Of a stretch of 11,010 nt of DNA, positions 7,204 through 11,010 are shown piece by piece. Where the stretch lies: contig SMVS01000090.1 of assembly GCA_004357435.1 (NCBI GenBank), forward strand, positions 1 through 11,010, in the 5' to 3' direction. Source of the stretch: Nitrospina sp. (GTDB lineage: Bacteria; Nitrospinota; Nitrospinia; Nitrospinales; Nitrospinaceae). Within the stretch, counting starts at the first letter, position 1, and each line of letters starts with the position of its first letter. The notes below the pieces were generated by a model, which saw only the letters and a program-made list of their open reading frames with translations, did no database searches and had not been told where the DNA came from. A program made the translations under genes and the position numbers.

Positions 7204-7208
7204 ACACT
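7191..7208. promoter_or_regulatory. Near-perfect palindrome over the rhlB -10 box (operator candidate)
   Basis: AGTGTAATATACTACACT pairs with itself at eight of nine positions. It contains the TATACT -10 box, a position where a bound dimeric regulator would block RNA polymerase. No specific regulator family was recognised. Confidence 0.4.
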
Positions 7209-7340
7209 CGTTTTAAAGGACTTAACCGTATTTTACGCTTGATTCATCGCAAAAAAATCAACCACATCATTGCCGGCTCAAAGCCGTCCGTCCGCTTAGC
7301 CCGCCTGAGACTTGCAGTGCCCTTTGGAAAACGCAACTAA

Positions 7341-8657
7341 ATGGAAACTATAGATTTTGAAAGCCTTGCCCTGCCGGAGGCAGTCCTCCAGGGAATACGG
7401 GACGCCGGGTTCAAAACCTGCACGCCGATTCAGGCTAAATCCCTGCCCATCACTCTGGCCGGGCGAGATGTCGCAGGCCAGGCCCAGACGGGAACCGGCA
7501 AAACCGCCGCGTTCCTCATATCCGCCTTCACCCAACTGCTCCGCAATCCCAAGGAAAGCAAACACGGCCGCTGGATCGCGCCACGAGCGCTCATCATCGC
7601 CCCGACCCGCGAGCTGGCCATCCAGATCGAAAAAGACGCCCTCCTGCTGGGCAAGCACACCGGCCTGAAAATCGTCTGCGTTTACGGCGGCGTCGATTAC
7701 GAAAAGCAAAAAGAAAAAATTCAGAGTGGCGTCGATATGCTGATCGCCACCCCCGGACGCTTCATCGACTACTACAAGCAGAAATTTTTCAGCCTCAAAG
7801 CGGTGGAAGTGCTGATCATCGACGAAGCCGACCGCATGTTCGACATGGGGTTCATCAGCGATATCCGCTACATCTTCCGCAACACCACCAAGTACAACGA
7901 GCGGCTCACCATGCTCTATTCCGCGACGCTCAACCACCGCGTCATGGAGTTGTGCTACGAGCACATGAACGATCCAGTGCCCATTAAAATCGAGCCGGAA
8001 AAAATAGTGGTCGATGAAGTGGAACAGATTCTGTACCACGTCGGGTCCGACGAGAAATTCAAACTGCTGTTGGGATTAATGAAACAGGAAAAAGGCGAAA
8101 AGGTTTTGATCTTCGTCAACACCAAGATGGTGGCCGAGGGCCTGGAAGCCCAACTCAAATACAACGGCTACAACGCCGCCCAGATCAGCGGCGATTTGCA
8201 CCAGCGCAAACGGACTTCCACACTGGCGCGGTTCACCGCCGGCGACGTGCAGGTGTTGATCGCCACCGATGTCGCGTCACGCGGCCTGCACGTCGATGAC
8301 ATCACCCACGTTATCAACTACGATCTGCCGCAAGACCCGGAGGACTACATCCACCGCATCGGCCGAACCGCGCGCGCCGGTAAAAGAGGCGACGCCATCA
8401 GCCTAGCCTGCGAAGATTATGTCGAGGCCCTGGAACGCATCGAAGAAATGCTGAAAGCCAAGATTCCCGTCGCCTGGCCGGACGAATCATTGTTTCTGGA
8501 AGAAAAACCCGGCACCCCCAAAATGCGCCGACGGCGGCCCGTGGGGCCTCCCCGTAACCGGGACGGCACCATCCGCGCCCCGCGCAACGGCGGCCGAGGC
8601 CGACCCTCCGGCGGCGGCCGTCCGCCGCGCCGACCCTCCGGCTCCAGAAAATCTTAA
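7341..8657 (+). CDS. rhlB: DEAD-box ATP-dependent RNA helicase, RhlB-like
   Basis: A 438-residue ATP-dependent RNA-unwinding enzyme with two RecA-like domains. All motifs are in order: Q motif (CTPIQ, 27-31), I (AQTGTGKT, 48-55), Ia (PTRELA, 88-93), Ib (TPGR, 137-140), II (DEAD, 161-164), III (SAT, 194-196), IV region (VLIFVNT, 255-261), V (ATDVASRGL, 308-316) and VI (HRIGRTARAG, 338-347). 'AGRDVAGQAQTGTGKTAAFL' and 'ISLACEDYVEAL' resemble RhlB, the helicase of RNA degradosomes, more than RhlE or DeaD, although subfamily assignment needs a tree. Residues from about 390 form an Arg/Gly/Pro-rich basic tail, as expected for RNA binding. ATG 7341 is fixed by the in-frame TAA directly before it. 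The ribosome-binding site is weak (GGA about 12 bases upstream), which suggests coupling or leader control. Confidence 0.93.
   Translation: METIDFESLALPEAVLQGIRDAGFKTCTPIQAKSLPITLAGRDVAGQAQTGTGKTAAFLISAFTQLLRNPKESKHGRWIAPRALIIAPTRELAIQIEKDALLLGKHTGLKIVCVYGGVDYEKQKEKIQSGVDMLIATPGRFIDYYKQKFFSLKAVEVLIIDEADRMFDMGFISDIRYIFRNTTKYNERLTMLYSATLNHRVMELCYEHMNDPVPIKIEPEKIVVDEVEQILYHVGSDEKFKLLLGLMKQEKGEKVLIFVNTKMVAEGLEAQLKYNGYNAAQISGDLHQRKRTSTLARFTAGDVQVLIATDVASRGLHVDDITHVINYDLPQDPEDYIHRIGRTARAGKRGDAISLACEDYVEALERIEEMLKAKIPVAWPDESLFLEEKPGTPKMRRRRPVGPPRNRDGTIRAPRNGGRGRPSGGGRPPRRPSGSRKS
8599..8642 (+). repeat. 14-base direct repeat in the rhlB tail
   Basis: GCCGACCCTCCGGC occurs at 8599-8612 and 8629-8642, a 30-base period, and encodes RPSG twice in the basic C-terminal tail. 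It looks like a local duplication in low-complexity coding sequence. Confidence 0.7.
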
Positions 8658-8695
8658 TACCATCATAGACAAGTAATAAGGGAAAAGCCCCCTAA

Positions 8696-8714
8696 CCCCC
8701 TTCGGAGAAGGGGG
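8696..8714. terminator. Hairpin between convergent rhlB and ligA (possible terminator or repeat element)
   Basis: CCCCCTT (8696-8702) and AAGGGGG (8708-8714) form a seven-base-pair GC-rich stem with a five-base loop. It lies 38 bases after the rhlB stop, where a terminator is expected. There is no T-tract on the plus strand and only CTTTTCCC some ten bases beyond it on the minus strand, so it may instead be part of a dispersed repeat. Confidence 0.3.
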
Positions 8715-8716
8715 GA

Positions 8717-8731
8717 CCGGCGAAGCGCCGG
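8717..8731. repeat. 15-base palindrome, copy 1
   Basis: CCGGCGAAGCGCCGG is a perfect six-base-pair hairpin with a three-base loop, directly next to the 8696-8714 hairpin. The identical 15 bases recur at 10913-10927. Confidence 0.75.
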
Positions 8732-8795
8732 GGCATACGAAAACCTCCTCTTTGTAAAACAGTGCCGGGGTGATTCTTCCTTTAATTTTTTATGA

Positions 8796-8848
8796 TGAGC
8801 CCGTCGAAGGGTGACGGTTAGAGTCATCCGTATTTATCTGTATTCATC
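8796..8848. repeat. Dispersed-repeat-like intergenic words
   Basis: TGAGCCCGTCGAAGG (8796-8810; reverse strand CCTTCGACGGGCTCA) and the CATCCGTATTTATCTG block (8825-8840, continuing to 8848) resemble short words that recur between genes in many bacterial genomes. Repetition in this genome cannot be tested from one window. Confidence 0.35.
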
Positions 8849-8897
8849 AGCTAATATAATCTTTTTGTTCGCCGCGCGCGTAGCGGTCTGTGGTGAA

Positions 8898-10901
8898 TCA
8901 GCTTTTGAGCAGTTTATGAAACTCCTGTTCGGTGAGGACGGTGACGCCGAGTTTCTGGGCTTTGGAAAGTTTACTGCCGGCGTCGGCCCCGGCGACGAGG
9001 TAATCGGTTTTGGCAGACACGCTGGAAGTGACCCGGCCACCGGCGGTAACGATCTTCTCCTTGGCCTGGTCGCGCGTTAAAGTTGCCAGCGTACCGGTCA
9101 ACACGATCTGCTTGCCGCTGAGGGGGGTGGTTGACTTCGCGCGAACCGCCTCCTTCATGACGAGTTTATGTTTCTTCAGTTCCGCAAGCTCATCCTGATT
9201 GTGTTGTTCCGCAAAGAATTCTCTTAAACTTTCGGCAATTTTAGGACCAATCTCGTCCACCGCCTCCAACTCTTCATACGACACGTTCTGAATGGCGTCC
9301 ATCGAGCGGAAGGTTTCGGCCAGAACCTGGGCCACGCGTTGCCCAACGTGCCGGATGCCCAGCCCGAACACCAGCCGCACCAGTCCGGCCTGTTTGCTGT
9401 TGTCGATGGCGTCCAAAAGATTCTTCGCGGATGTTTCAGCCATGCGTTCCATCTTTTCCAAATCGCCCTGTTTTAGCGTGTAAAGATGCGAGAAAGTTTC
9501 AACGAGGCCGGTATCAACCAGTTGCTCGACCACGGCGGTACCCAAGTGATCGATGTCCATGGCCTTGCGCGACGCGAAGTGGAGCAGGCGTTCTTTTAAC
9601 TGCGCCGGGCAGGCGGAATTGACACAGCGCCACACCGCCTCGCCGGCCGGCCGGACGATGGGCGTATCACATTCCGGGCAAGTGGCCGGCATCTGAAATT
9701 TTGACGGGCGTTGCCTGCCTGCCGTTGCTATCACCCGCAGAATTTTCGGAATGATCTCACCGGCTTTGATGATCACCACCCGGTCGCCCACGCGCACGTC
9801 GAGCCGTTTGATTTCGTCCTCGTTGTGCAGGGTGGCCCGGCTGACGGTGGAGCCGGAGACCAACACCGGTTGGAGTTCCGCCACGGGCGTGATGGCCCCG
9901 GTGCGCCCGACCTGCACGCCGATGGCCAGCACCTCGGTTTGCGCTTCTTCCGCTTCGTACTTGTAAGCCGCCGCCCAGCGCGGGTGCTTGTTGGTGCTTC
10001 CCAACCGGTCTTGCGCTGACAGCGAGTTGACTTTAATGACCAGCCCGTCCACTTCGTAGTCGAGAGTGGCTTGCTTCTCGCGCCATGCTTCGATGAGGTT
10101 TTGGATTTCCTCAAAGGATTGGCACAGCCGGGTTTCCTGATTGACCCGGAATCCGAGGTCGCGCAATTTATCCAGTTCCTCCATATGCGTTTGGAAAGTC
10201 GGGCCTTCGACATGACCGATCCGGTAGACCCAGATGTTGAGCGGACGCTTTGCGGTGATGCTTGGATCGAGCAGGCGTAGGGACCCGGCGGCGGCGTTCC
10301 TGGGGTTGACGAACGGTGCATCGCCTGCGGCCTGCCGCGCGGCATTCAGTTTCTGGAATCCCGCGCGATCCATGTACACCTCACCCCGCACTTCCAGATA
10401 AGGGTATTTTTCAAAATCACCGGTCAGTGACAACGGAATGGCGCGCAGGGTTTTCAGGTTGGCGGTGATGTTCTCGCCGGTCTGGCCGTCACCGCGGGTC
10501 GCCCCCTGCACGAATTTTCCATGCTCATAAGTGAGGGTGACACCCAGCCCGTCGAATTTGAGTTCCACCACATACTCGACCTGATCGGTCCCAAGATTTT
10601 TAACCACGCGGTGGTGGAAATCGCGCACATCCCCGATGTTGTAGGTATTGTCGAGGCTGAGCATAGGAGTTTTGTGACGCACCGGCTCGAACTTTTCGGA
10701 AAGCTTGCCACCCACGCGTTGCGTTGGCGAATCGGGGGTGATCGCTTCCGGATGCTCGGCTTCCAACACCTTGAGCCTCTCCATCAAGCGGTCGTATTCG
10801 CGGTCGGAAATCTCCGGCTGGTCGAGAGCGTAATACAAATGATCGTATTGCCGGATTTTCTGACGGAGTTCTTCGATTTCTTTTAATTGGTTTTGGGACA
10901 T
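8898..10901 (-). CDS. ligA: NAD+-dependent DNA ligase
   Basis: A 667-residue enzyme that seals nicks in duplex DNA using NAD+ as AMP donor; it is essential for replication in most bacteria. Domains in order are: Ia NMN-binding region (about 1-70, with 'YDHLYYALDQPEISDREYD'); adenylation domain with the AMP-accepting Lys115 in 'ELKFDG' and Lys290 in 'YEVDGLVIKVN'; OB fold (about 320-400, 'GRTGAITPVAELQPV'); four-cysteine zinc finger C408/C411/C426/C431; helix-hairpin-helix region (about 450-570); and BRCT domain (about 590-667). Length is close to the 671 residues of the E. coli enzyme. ATG 10901 is preferred: it matches where family members begin and has CAGG six bases upstream. The frame extends 24 codons to ATG 10973, but that extra stretch contains the repeated palindrome and is unlike any LigA N-terminus. 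Confidence 0.97.
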   Translation of the reverse strand: MSQNQLKEIEELRQKIRQYDHLYYALDQPEISDREYDRLMERLKVLEAEHPEAITPDSPTQRVGGKLSEKFEPVRHKTPMLSLDNTYNIGDVRDFHHRVVKNLGTDQVEYVVELKFDGLGVTLTYEHGKFVQGATRGDGQTGENITANLKTLRAIPLSLTGDFEKYPYLEVRGEVYMDRAGFQKLNAARQAAGDAPFVNPRNAAAGSLRLLDPSITAKRPLNIWVYRIGHVEGPTFQTHMEELDKLRDLGFRVNQETRLCQSFEEIQNLIEAWREKQATLDYEVDGLVIKVNSLSAQDRLGSTNKHPRWAAAYKYEAEEAQTEVLAIGVQVGRTGAITPVAELQPVLVSGSTVSRATLHNEDEIKRLDVRVGDRVVIIKAGEIIPKILRVIATAGRQRPSKFQMPATCPECDTPIVRPAGEAVWRCVNSACPAQLKERLLHFASRKAMDIDHLGTAVVEQLVDTGLVETFSHLYTLKQGDLEKMERMAETSAKNLLDAIDNSKQAGLVRLVFGLGIRHVGQRVAQVLAETFRSMDAIQNVSYEELEAVDEIGPKIAESLREFFAEQHNQDELAELKKHKLVMKEAVRAKSTTPLSGKQIVLTGTLATLTRDQAKEKIVTAGGRVTSSVSAKTDYLVAGADAGSKLSKAQKLGVTVLTEQEFHKLLKS

Positions 10902-11010
10902 GGACAACCTGCCCGGCGAAGCGCCGGAGCAAAATGGGTCAAACTCGGTTTCGCGCTCAATAACTGTTGGCATGGTTCCAGAGGTCAGCCCTCTGCCTCC
11001 CCTGCTAAGG
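10902..11010 (-). other. Upstream region of ligA
   Basis: The last 109 bases hold the ligA ribosome-binding site, a repeated palindrome, and a CAGAGG-TCAGC-CCTCTG hairpin (10979-10995). No gene is visible and no convincing promoter was found before the window ends. Confidence 0.5.
10913..10927. repeat. 15-base palindrome, copy 2, in the ligA leader
   Basis: CCGGCGAAGCGCCGG is identical to 8717-8731. Here it ends 11 bases before the ligA ATG and abuts the CAGG ribosome-binding site, so in the mRNA the hairpin could affect translation initiation. Confidence 0.75.

Larger units (their letters stand above)
6948..7340. other. Divergent regulatory region between sdhA and rhlB
   Basis: This 393-base gap has no long open frame. 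It holds the outward-facing promoters for the sdh operon (minus) and rhlB (plus), an inverted-repeat pair close to sdhA, a short GGCTTG-AGG-CAAGCC hairpin (7054-7068), and a palindrome over the rhlB -10 box. A 34-codon open frame beginning at TTG 7239 runs into the rhlB start. Confidence 0.6.

Noticed and set aside
7296..8039. 247-codon minus-strand frame opposite rhlB
   Set aside because: Antisense shadow: it mirrors the helicase codons, begins inside the gene and shows no domain.
10902..10973. 24-residue N-terminal extension of LigA to ATG 10973
   Set aside because: Family members start at the position of ATG 10901, and the extension covers the repeated palindrome.
10979..10995. CAGAGG/CCTCTG hairpin at the right edge as a terminator
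   Set aside because: No T-tract on either strand and the neighbouring gene is not visible, so the role cannot be supported.

Overview
The window is a dense chromosomal stretch of core-metabolism and housekeeping genes. There is no sign of phage, insertion sequences, CRISPR or tRNA/rRNA. A MltF-type murein hydrolase with an export signal indicates a Gram-negative cell. The succinate dehydrogenase/fumarate reductase uses an HdrB-like third subunit instead of the cytochrome b anchor usual in Proteobacteria. That subunit set, with a two-subunit glycine dehydrogenase (GcvPB) and a moderately GC-rich composition, would fit a Nitrospinota-like or similar deep-branching Gram-negative lineage. The taxon is an inference from gene content only.

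Layout. Bases 2-232 (+) are the 3' end of gcvPB, cut by the window edge. Bases 275-1828 (-) encode a DASS/SLC13-family sodium-coupled anion (probably dicarboxylate) transporter. It is divergent from mltF (1925-3298, +), a lytic transglycosylase with an extracytoplasmic solute-binding-like domain. Bases 3416-6947 (-) hold a tightly coupled three-gene operon, read sdhA, sdhB, HdrB-like subunit. The overlaps are 1 and 4 bases. A 393-base divergent regulatory region (6948-7340) separates it from a RhlB-like DEAD-box RNA helicase (7341-8657, +). The convergent rhlB-ligA gap (8658-8897) is filled with hairpins and dispersed-repeat-like words. NAD+-dependent DNA ligase ligA (8898-10901, -) follows, and its upstream region runs to the window end.

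How the genes fit together. The SdhA-SdhB-HdrB-like set is a complete 'type E' quinone-linked succinate:fumarate oxidoreductase core. It has covalent-FAD and catalytic residues in A, iron-sulfur motifs in B, and two intact CCG cysteine motifs in the third subunit. A has no export signal, so the active site should face the cytoplasm. The nearby DASS transporter could feed C4-dicarboxylates to the same part of metabolism, but it is a separate transcription unit. The remaining genes (mltF, rhlB, ligA) are housekeeping and functionally unrelated.

The best candidates for a second look are the following: the full CxxCxxCxxxCP motif in SdhB, implying a [4Fe-4S] cluster where classical enzymes have [3Fe-4S]; an identical 15-base palindrome on both sides of ligA; a near-perfect palindrome over the rhlB -10 box; and a structured, possibly switch-like sdhA leader. 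No clearly undescribed multi-gene system is visible here.
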